Source of the DNA: UBA4781 sp963556045
GTDB taxonomy: Bacteria > Chloroflexota > Anaerolineae > Anaerolineales > Anaerolineaceae
Assembly: GCA_963556045.3 (NCBI GenBank)
Contig: CAUVYA020000002.1
Coordinates: forward strand, 1,860,001 to 1,924,000
Length of the DNA: 64,000 bases
Reading direction: 5' to 3'
Of this stretch, positions 27,555-37,351 are shown piece by piece. Within the stretch, counting starts at the first letter, position 1. The number at the start of each line of letters is the position of its first letter. Under the pieces are notes generated by a model. That model saw nothing but the letters and a program-made list of their open reading frames with translations. It was not told the DNA's origin and did not search any database. Both the position numbers and the translations under genes were made by a program.

Positions 27555-29471
27555 TTACACATTTTTGAATTCACCATCAACAACGTCTTCCCCGTCATCG
27601 GGTTTGTCCTTGTTTGAACCGTCATCGGGAGGTGTGTTTCCACCAGCATCTGCGCCTGGCTGACCTTCGGGTTGCTGGTACATGCTGGCGCCAATTTTTT
27701 GCAGTATCTGGCTCAACGTTTCGGTATCCTTGCGAATATTTTCTACGTTGTCTGATTCCAGAGTTTTTCGAAGAGTGGTGATGGCTTCTTCTGCTTCTTT
27801 CTTAGCATCTGCATCCACTTTATCGCCACCATCACGCAATGTCTTCTCAGCGGTGTAAATGGTTGTGTCTGCCATGTTACGAACTTCGATCAATTCCTTG
27901 CGCTTGTTATCTTCGTCTGCAAAAGATTCCGCTTCGTTTTTCATACGTTCGATTTCATCTTTTGAGAGACCAGATGATGCGGTGATGGTGATCTTTTGAC
28001 TGCGACCGGTAGCTTTATCCTGAGCGGTGACGTTCAGAATACCGTTGGCATCAATGTCGAAAGTTACTTCTACCTGCGGGATGCCACGCGGCGCGGGTGG
28101 AATACCATCCAGAATGAACTGACCGAGAGATTTGTTATCAGCTGCCATGGGGCGTTCGCCCTGCGTAACGTGGATCTGCACCTGAGTCTGGTTATCAGAC
28201 GCGGTGGAAAAGATCTGACTTTTCCGTGTAGGAATGGTTGTGTTGCGTTCAATTAATGGAGTTGAAACGCCGCCCAGTGTTTCTACCGATAGAGTAAGCG
28301 GAGTAACATCCAGAAGCAGAATGTCTTTCACATCCCCACCCAAAACGCCTGCCTGGATGGCAGCGCCCACTGCCACTACCTCATCCGGGTTGACACCCTT
28401 ATGAGATTCTTTGCCGAATTTTTGTTTCACGATCTCACGAACGGCGGGCATTCTTGTCATACCGCCTACCATCACAATTTCATCAACCTCACCTGGTTTG
28501 AGAGAGGCATCTGCCAGTGCTTTTTCTACAGGCGGAATGGTTTTTTCTACCAGTTCGTGGGTCAGTTGTTCCAGCTTGGAACGATTGAGTTTGATCAAGA
28601 AATGCTTGGGACCGCTTGCATCTGCAGTGATATATGGAAGGTTAATCTCGGTTTCCATCATAGTTGAAAGTTCGATCTTTGCTTTTTCACTGGCTTCCTT
28701 TAGACGCTGCAGCGCCTGACGGTCGTTGTGTAAATCAATCCCCTGATCTTTCTTGAATTCATCAATTAGATAATCCATGATGACCTGATCAAAATCATCG
28801 CCACCCAGGAAGGTATCACCATTAGTTGAACGTACCTGAAAGACACCTTCGCCAACGTCCAGAATGGAGATATCAAATGTACCGCCGCCCAGGTCATAGA
28901 CCGCGATCACTTCATTCTTTTTCTTATCCAGACCATACGCTAGAGATGATGCGGTTGGTTCGTTGATGATGCGCAGTACTTCCAGACCGGCAATCTTTCC
29001 TGCGTCTTTTGTTGCATTACGCTGTGCGTCGTTGAAATATGCCGGCACGGTGATGACAGCCTGGGTAACTGTCTCTCCAAGATAGGTCTCAGCATCTGTC
29101 TTTAATTTCGCCAGGATCATGGCTGAGATCTCAGGTGGGGAATATTCTTTATCACCCATCATTACGCGCACATCGCCATTGGGTGCTTTGGTTACTTTAT
29201 ACGGCACTCGCTTTATGGTGCGCTGTACTTCTGGATCATCATATTTGCGACCCATGAAGCGTTTGATGGAGAAGATGGTGTTCTCAGGGTTCACCACTGA
29301 CTGGTTGCGGGCAGTGCGCCCAACGATTCGTTCACCATTTTTGTTAATTGCCACTACAGAAGGGCAAAGTCTTTCTCCTTCAGCAGTTGGAATGACGATG
29401 GGTTCGCCACCTGACATAACTGCCACGACAGAGTTCGTTGTTCCAAGATCTATCCCAATAATTTTTCCCAT
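27555..29471 (-). CDS. dnaK: Chaperone DnaK (Hsp70)
   Basis: The 638-aa Hsp70 has the N-terminal ATPase domain (IGIDLGTTNSVVA at the start; phosphate loop YDLGGGTFDISIL near residue 193), the linker KDILLLDVTPLTL, the peptide-binding beta domain and an acidic, Gly/Asp-rich tail ending EDVVDGEFKNV. It refolds proteins in the cytosol with DnaJ and GrpE. Length is typical. Confidence 0.97.
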   Translation of the reverse strand: MGKIIGIDLGTTNSVVAVMSGGEPIVIPTAEGERLCPSVVAINKNGERIVGRTARNQSVVNPENTIFSIKRFMGRKYDDPEVQRTIKRVPYKVTKAPNGDVRVMMGDKEYSPPEISAMILAKLKTDAETYLGETVTQAVITVPAYFNDAQRNATKDAGKIAGLEVLRIINEPTASSLAYGLDKKKNEVIAVYDLGGGTFDISILDVGEGVFQVRSTNGDTFLGGDDFDQVIMDYLIDEFKKDQGIDLHNDRQALQRLKEASEKAKIELSTMMETEINLPYITADASGPKHFLIKLNRSKLEQLTHELVEKTIPPVEKALADASLKPGEVDEIVMVGGMTRMPAVREIVKQKFGKESHKGVNPDEVVAVGAAIQAGVLGGDVKDILLLDVTPLTLSVETLGGVSTPLIERNTTIPTRKSQIFSTASDNQTQVQIHVTQGERPMAADNKSLGQFILDGIPPAPRGIPQVEVTFDIDANGILNVTAQDKATGRSQKITITASSGLSKDEIERMKNEAESFADEDNKRKELIEVRNMADTTIYTAEKTLRDGGDKVDADAKKEAEEAITTLRKTLESDNVENIRKDTETLSQILQKIGASMYQQPEGQPGADAGGNTPPDDGSNKDKPDDGEDVVDGEFKNV

Positions 29472-29481
29472 TGTAAGCCTC

Positions 29482-30108
29482 CTATTTTGCTACTCTGACC
29501 AGTGCTGGTCTAATTACACGATTGTTGATTTTATATCCTTTATTAACCACTTCGATGATCTGCCCACTTTCATAATCGGGATTTTCTTCGTGAGATATCG
29601 CCTCGTGGAGTTGAGGATCAAAGAATTTGATTTCCGAATCAATAGGCTCGATGCCTTCCGTTTCCAGAATCTTATGCATTTTTTTGATGATGAGGGCGAT
29701 GCCATCTATCCATTGCTTTAAATCTGCAGAATCTGCTGAATTTTTCATAGCCAGGTCCAGATCATCATAAATTGCCAGATATTTTTTGATCAAGTCAATG
29801 CTGATATTTTGTTTATCCTGGTCGCGATCACGCAAGATGCGCTTGCGGTAATTATCAAAATCAGCTCGTTCACGCTGCCAGCCATCGGAATATTCTTTGA
29901 TCTTTTCTTTTAATTCATCGATCTCTCGCAGCTGATCTTCCATACTCTTCAGAGGAATGGTTACCATTTCTTCTTCCGCAGGCGATTCCTCATGCGGGAT
30001 TTCTGATTCTTGAAGGTCTTGCTGTGTTTGTTCAGAATCATCCGTTGTCTGATGTTTCTTCTCTATACGGTCTTGCTTGATTTTTTCTTTTTTCTCTTTT
30101 TCTGTCAT
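29482..30108 (-). CDS. grpE: Nucleotide exchange factor GrpE
   Basis: The 208-aa protein has a charged, disordered N-terminus (about 1-50), a long coiled coil (about 55-110; YSDGWQRERADFDNYRKR) and the C-terminal beta domain (DPQLHEAISHEENPDYESGQI, VRPALVRVAK). It releases ADP from DnaK. It lies 10 nt before dnaK and 21 nt after hrcA. Confidence 0.95.
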   Translation of the reverse strand: MTEKEKKEKIKQDRIEKKHQTTDDSEQTQQDLQESEIPHEESPAEEEMVTIPLKSMEDQLREIDELKEKIKEYSDGWQRERADFDNYRKRILRDRDQDKQNISIDLIKKYLAIYDDLDLAMKNSADSADLKQWIDGIALIIKKMHKILETEGIEPIDSEIKFFDPQLHEAISHEENPDYESGQIIEVVNKGYKINNRVIRPALVRVAK

Positions 30109-30129
30109 ATTTTCAATCCTTGATTGAGA

Positions 30130-31158
30130 TCACCATTGTTCTGCAACGAAATCACTTAATAAGGTGGAAAGAAAGCGAACGATCGAGATGGAATGCCCAT
30201 ACGACATTCTTATAGGACCGAACACTCCCAGTGTTCCGGTTACGACACCCGGTTGACCATATTTTGCCAGAATGATTGACATTTGCTTGAGTTCATTCCA
30301 GGTGCCTTCTCCACCGATCAAAACCTGCACGCCATTGGATGGTTCTTTCAACAATGAACGGGAGATCAATTCTTGAAGCAGGGTACGTTCTTCAATGACT
30401 TTCAACGCCCTACGAGCTTCATCTGATTCCACAAATTCAGGTTCAGAAAGCACGTTGGTTAATCCATCCAGGATAACCTCACCGGCGGTCAGATTTTCAG
30501 TTTGTCTCATCTCTGAGACGACCCAATCTTTAATGGTGCATTCCAGTTCAGTGAATTCCCCCTGCATTTTCTCGATCTGGCTTTGATTTTTTGCGAGAAA
30601 TAAAGCGCTGAGACGATTGGAGATGCTTGAGAGATCTTCCTGTTTGACCGGTAAATTCATCGAAACAACACTCTGGTGGATTTCACCGCCTTCCAGAACC
30701 AGCACACTGAGAACCTGGGTGTTGTGGGTAGATATCAATTCGAGATGTTTAAAACGAACCTGTTCAGGATGCGGTGGAGTTACCAGTGAGGCAACCTTGG
30801 ATTGGTTCGCCAGAATGGAAGCTGCCAGATGCATCCAGTTTGAAATGTCATTGCGCGATTGGTAGAACTGATGGCTGATCGTGCGCCGTGCATTTTCAGA
30901 TAGGGTGGTATTGCGCATAAGATTTCCGACGAAATAACGGTATCCTTCTTCGGTCGGAATCCGACCAGCGGATGTGTGCGGCTGGCGCAAAAAACCGGCT
31001 TCGGTAAGATATGCCATCTCATTTCTTACTGTCGCAGAACTGAGGTCAAGATTATATTCACTCACCAAACGATTCGAACCGATCGGTTCGGCTGATCGGA
31101 TGTATTCATGAATGATCAATGATAATATTCGCTGCTGACGTGTGGTCAAATTGTCCAT
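30130..31158 (-). CDS. hrcA: Heat-inducible transcription repressor HrcA
   Basis: The 342-aa repressor has an N-terminal winged helix (LTTRQQRILSLIIHEYI, SSATVRNEMAYLTEAGFL) and the C-terminal GAF-like domain. It binds CIRCE, and GroEL is known to keep it active. It is first in the operon hrcA-grpE-dnaK-dnaJ-prmA and its own CIRCE lies 15 nt upstream of its start. groESL is not in the window. Confidence 0.95.
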   Translation of the reverse strand: MDNLTTRQQRILSLIIHEYIRSAEPIGSNRLVSEYNLDLSSATVRNEMAYLTEAGFLRQPHTSAGRIPTEEGYRYFVGNLMRNTTLSENARRTISHQFYQSRNDISNWMHLAASILANQSKVASLVTPPHPEQVRFKHLELISTHNTQVLSVLVLEGGEIHQSVVSMNLPVKQEDLSSISNRLSALFLAKNQSQIEKMQGEFTELECTIKDWVVSEMRQTENLTAGEVILDGLTNVLSEPEFVESDEARRALKVIEERTLLQELISRSLLKEPSNGVQVLIGGEGTWNELKQMSIILAKYGQPGVVTGTLGVFGPIRMSYGHSISIVRFLSTLLSDFVAEQW

Positions 31159-31172
31159 TTTTTATCACCGTT

Positions 31173-31199
31173 TTAGCACTCTCAATGTTAGAGTGCTAA
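31173..31199 (-). promoter_or_regulatory. CIRCE operator of the heat-shock operon
   Basis: The perfect inverted repeat TTAGCACTC-N9-GAGTGCTAA matches the CIRCE consensus. It lies between the promoter (31213-31241) and hrcA, in the transcribed leader. Confidence 0.97.
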
Positions 31200-31212
31200 A
31201 AAGACGTTAACC

Positions 31213-31241
31213 ATGATACCATGCTGAAAAAACAGCGTCAA
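31213..31241 (-). promoter_or_regulatory. Sigma-70 promoter of the hrcA operon
   Basis: The minus strand reads TTGACG (31241-31236), 17 nt, TATCAT (31218-31213). The start near 31206 would place CIRCE at about +7 to +33. Confidence 0.72.
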
Positions 31242-31306
31242 GAACGGTGTTTATGCTATTGCCTTTTCTTATGAATTATTAATACAGGATAGTAGGATGA
31301 AATTCG

Positions 31307-31348
31307 TTGACGGGTTTATATTAACCTATACAATGGTGTTAACCATTG
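31307..31348 (+). promoter_or_regulatory. kamA promoter with an overlapping inverted repeat
   Basis: TTGACG (31307-31312), a 16-nt spacer and TACAAT (31329-31334) form a promoter. The 7-bp inverted repeat CAATGGT-GTTA-ACCATTG (31331-31348) covers the end of the -10 and the start site, a usual place for a repressor operator. No regulator gene lies nearby. Confidence 0.6.
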
Positions 31349-31370
31349 CATGAATAAGGAGTGAAGCATT

Positions 31371-32723
31371 ATGACAAATCTCGGTTTCTCAACGAAACGA
31401 GCCCCGATTTATCAGGACATCCCTGACCAAAAATGGAATGATTGGCGCTGGCAGTTGAGCCATCGTTTGAATACGGTGGAAGAGTTCGAAAAGATTTTCA
31501 AACTCACCACAAGTGAAAAAAAAGCGCTGCAATCCGATCAGCTTTTTCGTGTAGACATCACGCCCTATTATGCTTCTCTGATTGACCCCGATGATCCTGA
31601 TGACCCAATCCGCCGACAGGTTGTTCCTACTGCAGCGGAAATAGTTCCTTTTACTGGTATGATGGAAGATTCCCTGGCTGAGGATATGCATTCTCCTGTA
31701 CCCGGATTGGTGCATCGCTATCCTGACCGGGTTTTAATGCTGGTAACCACCCAGTGCGCCTCTTACTGCCGCTACTGCACGCGCGGCAGGATCGTAGGTG
31801 ACCCCAGCGCCACTTTTTCACGTGAAGAATTTGAACAGCAGATCGCGTATTTAAAAGCCACACCGCAGGTTCGTGATGTGCTTCTTTCGGGGGGAGATCC
31901 GTTAGTTTTAGCACCAAAATTGCTCGAAGAATTACTCACCCGTATTCGAGAAATACCGCATATCGAGATCATCCGAATTGGTTCGCGTGTACCGGTTTTC
32001 ATGCCCATGCGGGTGACGGATGAACTGGTGGAAATGCTGCGTCAATTCCATCCTCTGTGGATGAATATTCATGTGAACCACCCCAATGAAATATCTGCTG
32101 AGCTGGCTGAAGCCTGTGATAAATTGAACGATGCCGGCATTCCACTTGGCAACCAATCCGTGTTACTACGGGGGGTTAATGACTGTGTCAACATCCAGCG
32201 CAAACTGGTACAATCTCTGGTTCGGATACGAGTGCGACCCTATTATCTCTATCAATGTGATCTGGTGGAGGGGGCTGGTCACTTCCGAACTCCGGTGGCA
32301 AAAGGGATTGAGATCATAGAAGGGCTGCGCGGGCATACCTCTGGTTTTGCTGTGCCAACATTTGTGGTGGATGCGCCCGGTGGCGGTGGAAAGATACCCG
32401 TCATGCCCAATTATATGATCAGCGCCTCAGATCATAAAGTTGTCTTGCGCAATTATGAAGGGTTCATCACGACATATGAAGAACCCATAGAATATCAACC
32501 GCATGATGCAAAGCATTGTGCATTCTGCCAACAAAAACATCTGGAACCCGGGCAGACAGGAGTGCTGGGGTTGTTGGAAGGTCAGCAGATGGCGATTAAA
32601 CCCGAAGGGTTTGACCAAACGCATGTACGTGGTGGTGCGCAGCACCGCTTGAGAGACAATGCCGAAAAATGGAAACCTCTGGGAATTGGGAAACCGGAAG
32701 ACAAGAAACAAGAAGGAGAATAA
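31371..32723 (+). CDS. kamA: Lysine 2,3-aminomutase (radical SAM, PLP)
   Basis: The 450-aa enzyme converts L-lysine to beta-lysine. The radical SAM cluster is CxxxCxxC in CASYCRYC (near residue 130). The PLP lysine is in GGGGKIPVMP, and the two aspartates tied to lysine specificity are present (YQCDLVEG and VDAPGGGG); glutamate 2,3-aminomutases differ there. Extra cysteines near the C-terminus (CAFCQQKH) resemble the family's zinc site. Beta-lysine feeds lysine fermentation or, with AblB, the osmolyte N-acetyl-beta-lysine; no ablB lies nearby. AAGGAG precedes the ATG. Confidence 0.9.
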   Translation: MTNLGFSTKRAPIYQDIPDQKWNDWRWQLSHRLNTVEEFEKIFKLTTSEKKALQSDQLFRVDITPYYASLIDPDDPDDPIRRQVVPTAAEIVPFTGMMEDSLAEDMHSPVPGLVHRYPDRVLMLVTTQCASYCRYCTRGRIVGDPSATFSREEFEQQIAYLKATPQVRDVLLSGGDPLVLAPKLLEELLTRIREIPHIEIIRIGSRVPVFMPMRVTDELVEMLRQFHPLWMNIHVNHPNEISAELAEACDKLNDAGIPLGNQSVLLRGVNDCVNIQRKLVQSLVRIRVRPYYLYQCDLVEGAGHFRTPVAKGIEIIEGLRGHTSGFAVPTFVVDAPGGGGKIPVMPNYMISASDHKVVLRNYEGFITTYEEPIEYQPHDAKHCAFCQQKHLEPGQTGVLGLLEGQQMAIKPEGFDQTHVRGGAQHRLRDNAEKWKPLGIGKPEDKKQEGE

Positions 32724-32724
32724 T

Positions 32725-33684
32725 ATGCATTACCGACGATTAGGGAAAGCCGGCATCAAGGTCAGCGAGATTTCCCTGGGATCATGGATCACTTTTGGGG
32801 ATCAGGTGCAGGAAGAAATCGCAATAGAAATGGTTCGTGCTGCCTATGAGAAAGGCATCAACTTTTTTGATTGTGCCGATGTGTATGCATCCGGCAGAGC
32901 AGAAACGGTACTGGGAAAAGCTCTCAAAGGATTGGAGCGTGAAACGCTGGTCGTCTCCAGCAAGGTGTTCTGGCCGACTTTCGACGGAGTGAACGGAAAA
33001 GGGCTTTCGCGCAAACACATTTTGGAATCCATAGACGCAAGTTTACAAAGATTGCAGCTGGATTACCTGGATCTCTATTTCTGCCATCGTTATGATCCTG
33101 ATACCACCATCGAGGAAGTTGTTCAAACTATGGATATGCTGGTGCGCAGCGGCAGGATCATGTACTGGGGAACATCCGAATGGAAGGCGGTTCACATCGT
33201 ACAGGCGATGGAATATGCCAACCACATGGGATTGATCGGACCTGTTATGGAGCAGCCGCAATACAATCTGCTCCATCGCATCAACGTGGAGGAAAATCTG
33301 GAACCGTTAACACGTCAGTATGGCTTGGGGTTAACCACGTTCAGCCCGTTAAAAAACGGAATTCTGACCGGAAAATACAACAATGGCATTCCGGAAGGCA
33401 GTCGTGCCAAGATGGAAAACATGGGATGGATGCGCGATCAGATCACCCCGGAAACCATTGACAGGGTGAGAGAATTTTCAAAGATTGCACAGGCATTGGA
33501 TGCCACCCCTGCACAATTGGCGATCGCCTGGGTACTGCATCGTAAGGAAGTGAGTTCCGTGATCACTGGAGCCAGTAAAGTGGAACAACTGGATGACAAT
33601 CTGGATGCTGCCGTGCTGGTTGAAAACTTAGACGAAAATATCCTTGATCGAATTGATGCCATTTTTAATGGCAATCATGATTGA
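32725..33684 (+). CDS. Aldo-keto reductase (Kv-beta-like branch)
   Basis: The 319-aa TIM-barrel oxidoreductase starts MHYRRLGKAGIKVSEISLGSW and has the AKR catalytic Asp/Tyr (FDCADVYASG), Lys (SSKVFWP) and His (YFCHRYD), and NADPH-binding residues late (ITGASKVEQLDDNL). The voltage-gated K+ channel beta/YghZ group fits best. The frame is open from 32659, but the ATG at 32725 has AAGGAG before it and lies 1 nt after the kamA stop, so the two form an operon. Its link to beta-lysine is unknown. Confidence 0.86.
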   Translation: MHYRRLGKAGIKVSEISLGSWITFGDQVQEEIAIEMVRAAYEKGINFFDCADVYASGRAETVLGKALKGLERETLVVSSKVFWPTFDGVNGKGLSRKHILESIDASLQRLQLDYLDLYFCHRYDPDTTIEEVVQTMDMLVRSGRIMYWGTSEWKAVHIVQAMEYANHMGLIGPVMEQPQYNLLHRINVEENLEPLTRQYGLGLTTFSPLKNGILTGKYNNGIPEGSRAKMENMGWMRDQITPETIDRVREFSKIAQALDATPAQLAIAWVLHRKEVSSVITGASKVEQLDDNLDAAVLVENLDENILDRIDAIFNGNHD

Positions 33685-33702
33685 TTCGGGCAAGAGAAGT
33701 TT

Positions 33703-33733
33703 AAAAAAGCTCGCGACCTCGCGAGCTTTTTTT
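33703..33733. terminator. Bidirectional intrinsic terminator between the aldo-keto reductase gene and pheT
   Basis: The stem GCTCGCG/CGCGAGC with an ACCT loop is flanked by six A on the left and seven T on the right, so it can end both converging operons. Confidence 0.9.
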
Positions 33734-33734
33734 G

Positions 33735-36272
33735 TCACTTGCTCTTTCGTACCTCTGCACTCATCTGTTTTTCAAGTGTCTGAATGATCTTGTTGCGCGT
33801 TTTTTCTACATTCTTATCGGTCAGAGTGCGTTCAAAAGATTGGAAGGTAAGGTTGTAAGCCAGGCTTTTCTTTCCATCTCCAATTTGCTTTCCCTTGAAT
33901 ACGTCAAAAAGTCTCAATTCTGTCAGCAGCTCACCACCAGCCTGTTGGATGAGAGCAGTGACTGTGGCGGCAGGGGTTTCATCAGGCACAATCACGGCAA
34001 GGTCTTCCAGTACGGGTGGATAGGGGGAAAGCGATTGACTGCGGAAAATGGCAGGAATGAAGTTGAAAAGCGCATCCAGATTAAAGTCAACCAGATAGAC
34101 TTTCTTCTGTAGGAAGTCATAATTTTCGCTTGTTTTTGGATGAATTTCTCCCATGGTGGCAACTGAGATGCCCTCATAAACCACCGCGGCACATTTGCCG
34201 GGATGGAACGTGGCATCTTGAACAGGTATAAAAACTACATGCTTAATATGGACGGCATCCAGGAATGCTTCTACGTATCCCTTCAGGTCAAAGAAATCCA
34301 ATGCCTTTGGTTCTTTGCGGTCCCAGGCACTATTCTGACTCAAGCCGCTCAAGCCGATGCACAGGTGATATTCTTCGACCGGCAGAATGTCCGTTTCGCT
34401 GCCGAGAAAGATCGGTCCGATCTCGAACAAACTCAAGCGGTCTGCATGGCGCATATTTTTTTCGAGAGTACTGAGCATTTGCGGTACCAGGCTGGTGCGC
34501 ATCACGCGTTTATCCTGTGAGATAGGATTCAGAAGCTGAACATAATCTCTTTGTGGCTTTTCCACATCGTTTGGAAGCATGCGATCTTCTTCCTCTGGCG
34601 ATGTAAGGCGGTAGTTGATGATCTCCTGCAATCCCAAATTTACCAGAATGCCTTTCGTTTTTCGCTCAAAATCATCTCTGAGATTAGTGCGCTGGGGCGG
34701 CAGCGGATCTGCCATGCGGCTGGAGGGAATGCGATCATAACCATACAGACGTGCGATCTCTTCCATCAGATCAGCTTTCCCTACCACTCCCTCACCGATA
34801 TCCATGCGGTGGGCTGGTGATTGAACAAGGATGCCATCTTTAGTAATGGTGCATTGAAACTCCAGACGCGAAAGAAGAGCGGCGATATCCTGTGCGGAAA
34901 TCTGAATGCCCAGCGCGTGTTCGACATCATTTTCTGTAATAGTCAGCAGTGGATCTAGATGAGGTTTAGGGTAGACATCTACAAACCCACTGGCGATCTT
35001 TCCTCCACTCCATTCTGCGATACGGCTTAAACATAATTGCACTGCATATTTTGCCAATTCAGGATGGATATTACGTGAGAAGCGATAACCGGCTTCACTC
35101 TGCAATTTCTGAGATGCGACGGTTCGGCGCGTGTTGATGAAGTTCCAGCTGGCGCCTTCCAGCAGAATGGTTTGGGTCTCAGTGGTGATCTCGCTCTCCA
35201 ATCCACCCATTACACCAGCCAGTGCCAGCGGACCACTGGTATCGGTCACCAGAACGGTGAAATCATCCAGTTCGCGCTCTACATTGTCAAGCGTGGTCAA
35301 TTTTTCACCCTTTTTTGCTGCCCTGGTGATGATGGTGGGGGTTTTGCCTGCCGCACGTTTTTTGAGAATATCATAATCAAAGGCATGCAGTGGTTCACCC
35401 ACTTCCAGCATAACGTAGTTGGTGGCATCTACCGTACTGTTGATGGGGCGCATGCCTGCCAGACGCAGTCTGCGCTGTACCCAGTAAGGACTGGGTTGGG
35501 CATCCGCACCCCGCACCATTCCAAATACGAAACGCGGGTTAAGGTCAGGATCAGTGATCTCGATCTTGACTTCACCTTCAATATCAGGTCCATCACCCTG
35601 CAGGCTGGCTTTTGGGTGGCACAGTGGTTTATCCAGAGCAGCAGCGATCTCTCTTGCAGCGCCCAGCATGCAGGCATCTCTAACCATGTTGGGCAGAATA
35701 GCAACCTGGAAAACTGCATCTCCCATATAGTCAACCAGGGGCATGCCAAGTGGGGCATCGTCATCAAGGATAATGACACCCTCATGCTCTTCTGAGATTC
35801 CCAGTTCTTTTTCAGAGCAGATCATAGAAGAAGATTCCACTCCGCGAATCTTCATACGTTTAAGGGTGGTAAGCATTTTTCCGGGCTGGTGACCATCATA
35901 CAGAGTAGTTCCTTCACGGGCATAAGCTACCTTTAAATTTTTAGGAAGTGTTCCTTTTCCTTTGTAGTCATACAGGTTGGGGGCGCCCGTGAGGACGATA
36001 TTCTCCTCATTCCCGTCATTTAGCTTGCACAATACCAGGCGGTCTGCATTGGGGTGGGGCATGACTTCGCTGACTTCAGCAACTACGATCTTGTCAGGCT
36101 CCCAGGTTAATCCTGTGTATACGTTCTCCAGATGGTCAGATTGCGGTTTCGGCAGCCCGATCAGTTGTATCTCCTCAACCTCCAGACCGATCATGGTCAT
36201 GGTGCGTGCCAGGTCTTCAATTGGAATATCAATATCTACATATTCTTTGAGCCAAGATAATACAAGTTTCAT
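33735..36272 (-). CDS. pheT: Phenylalanyl-tRNA synthetase beta chain
   Basis: The 845-aa beta subunit of the alpha2beta2 enzyme has the N-terminal EMAP-type tRNA-binding domain (about 40-160), the B3/B4 editing domain (about 210-400), the B5 DNA-binding-like domain, the inactive catalytic-like core, and the C-terminal ferredoxin-fold anticodon-binding domain (LSPYPPVLEDLAVIVPDE to the end). The start MKLVLSWLKEYV at 36272 is preferred over TTG at 36281 because AGAAGGA lies 9 nt before it. It follows pheS by 14 nt. Confidence 0.95.
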   Translation of the reverse strand: MKLVLSWLKEYVDIDIPIEDLARTMTMIGLEVEEIQLIGLPKPQSDHLENVYTGLTWEPDKIVVAEVSEVMPHPNADRLVLCKLNDGNEENIVLTGAPNLYDYKGKGTLPKNLKVAYAREGTTLYDGHQPGKMLTTLKRMKIRGVESSSMICSEKELGISEEHEGVIILDDDAPLGMPLVDYMGDAVFQVAILPNMVRDACMLGAAREIAAALDKPLCHPKASLQGDGPDIEGEVKIEITDPDLNPRFVFGMVRGADAQPSPYWVQRRLRLAGMRPINSTVDATNYVMLEVGEPLHAFDYDILKKRAAGKTPTIITRAAKKGEKLTTLDNVERELDDFTVLVTDTSGPLALAGVMGGLESEITTETQTILLEGASWNFINTRRTVASQKLQSEAGYRFSRNIHPELAKYAVQLCLSRIAEWSGGKIASGFVDVYPKPHLDPLLTITENDVEHALGIQISAQDIAALLSRLEFQCTITKDGILVQSPAHRMDIGEGVVGKADLMEEIARLYGYDRIPSSRMADPLPPQRTNLRDDFERKTKGILVNLGLQEIINYRLTSPEEEDRMLPNDVEKPQRDYVQLLNPISQDKRVMRTSLVPQMLSTLEKNMRHADRLSLFEIGPIFLGSETDILPVEEYHLCIGLSGLSQNSAWDRKEPKALDFFDLKGYVEAFLDAVHIKHVVFIPVQDATFHPGKCAAVVYEGISVATMGEIHPKTSENYDFLQKKVYLVDFNLDALFNFIPAIFRSQSLSPYPPVLEDLAVIVPDETPAATVTALIQQAGGELLTELRLFDVFKGKQIGDGKKSLAYNLTFQSFERTLTDKNVEKTRNKIIQTLEKQMSAEVRKSK

Positions 36273-36286
36273 CGTTATCAATCCTT

Positions 36287-37330
36287 CTAGAACTGCTGTA
36301 AGAAGCGAACGTCATTAGCCCAGAAATTGCGGATGTCATCAATGCCATAGCGCAGCATGGATATTCTTTCTGGTCCTAAACCCGCGGCGAAACCTGAGAA
36401 TTTCTGTGGGTCGTAACCGCCGTTTTTCAATACAACCGGATGAACCATGCCGCAGCCGAGGATTTCCAGCCATCCGGTACCGGAGCACACATTACAGCCT
36501 TTACCCTTGCAGGCAATACACTGCATATCCATTTCAGCGCTGGGCTCTGTGAAGGGGAAGTAGGATGGGCGCAGACGAGTTTCCACTCCAGATCCGAACA
36601 TGCGCTTGATGAATTCTTCCAGTGTGCCGCGCAGATCCCCAAATGTGATATTCTCACCTACTGCCAGCAGCTCAACCTGATCGAATTGGATCTCATGACT
36701 GGCGTCCATCTGTTCGTAACGATAGACCATACCGGGCAGGATGATGCGTACCGGGTCCGGTGCGAATTCGTGCATGGCATGAATTTGACCGGGAGAAGTG
36801 TGGGTGCGCAGGATGACACCTTCTCTGGTTGTGTAAAAAGTGTCCCATAGATCGCGGGCAGGATGGTGAGCGGGGATGTTGAGCAGTTCGAAATTATATT
36901 CATCTGATTCCACCTCGCGCGACCGATATACCTGGAAACCCATCTCTGCCAGAATACGGTAGATCTCCTGCAAGGTCTGGCTGGCGATGTGGTATCTACC
37001 CCGTTCTGGAATACGCCCGGGCAAAGTTACATCTACCCGCTCTTGTGTTAATGCCTGAGTGAGAGCAGCCTGTTTAATACGAAGAAAGGCATCTTCGAAT
37101 TGCTTTTCAAGTTCGGTTTTAACGATATTGGCATTCTGCCCTATCAAAGGGCGCTCCTCTGGATCTGCCAATGGAATTTCCTTGAATATCTGCATGATTT
37201 CCGCAGAACGGCTCAGATAGCTCGCCTTCCATTGATCGAGGGTAATCTGGTCATTTATTTTTTCGAGATCAGCCAGTGCTTTTCTCTTCAAGTTTTGCAG
37301 CGAGAGATTCAGATCTTTTTTTTCTTCCAT
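36287..37330 (-). CDS. pheS: Phenylalanyl-tRNA synthetase alpha chain
   Basis: The 347-aa class II catalytic subunit has an N-terminal coiled coil (about 1-90), motif 2 (GMVYRYEQMDASHEIQFDQVE) and motif 3 (GFAAGLGPERISMLRYGIDDIR). A Cys-rich segment, CIACKGKGCNVCSG near residue 280, sits where many PheS proteins have FRPSYFPFTEPS followed by such cysteines, and may bind metal. Expression is set by the T-box leader upstream. Confidence 0.95.
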   Translation of the reverse strand: MEEKKDLNLSLQNLKRKALADLEKINDQITLDQWKASYLSRSAEIMQIFKEIPLADPEERPLIGQNANIVKTELEKQFEDAFLRIKQAALTQALTQERVDVTLPGRIPERGRYHIASQTLQEIYRILAEMGFQVYRSREVESDEYNFELLNIPAHHPARDLWDTFYTTREGVILRTHTSPGQIHAMHEFAPDPVRIILPGMVYRYEQMDASHEIQFDQVELLAVGENITFGDLRGTLEEFIKRMFGSGVETRLRPSYFPFTEPSAEMDMQCIACKGKGCNVCSGTGWLEILGCGMVHPVVLKNGGYDPQKFSGFAAGLGPERISMLRYGIDDIRNFWANDVRFLQQF

Positions 37331-37351
37331 AATTGCTCCGTATCAATAAAT

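Noticed and set aside
35172..35795. A 207-aa open frame on the plus strand opposite pheT.
   Set aside because: It is a shadow of the pheT coding frame without family likeness or start signals.
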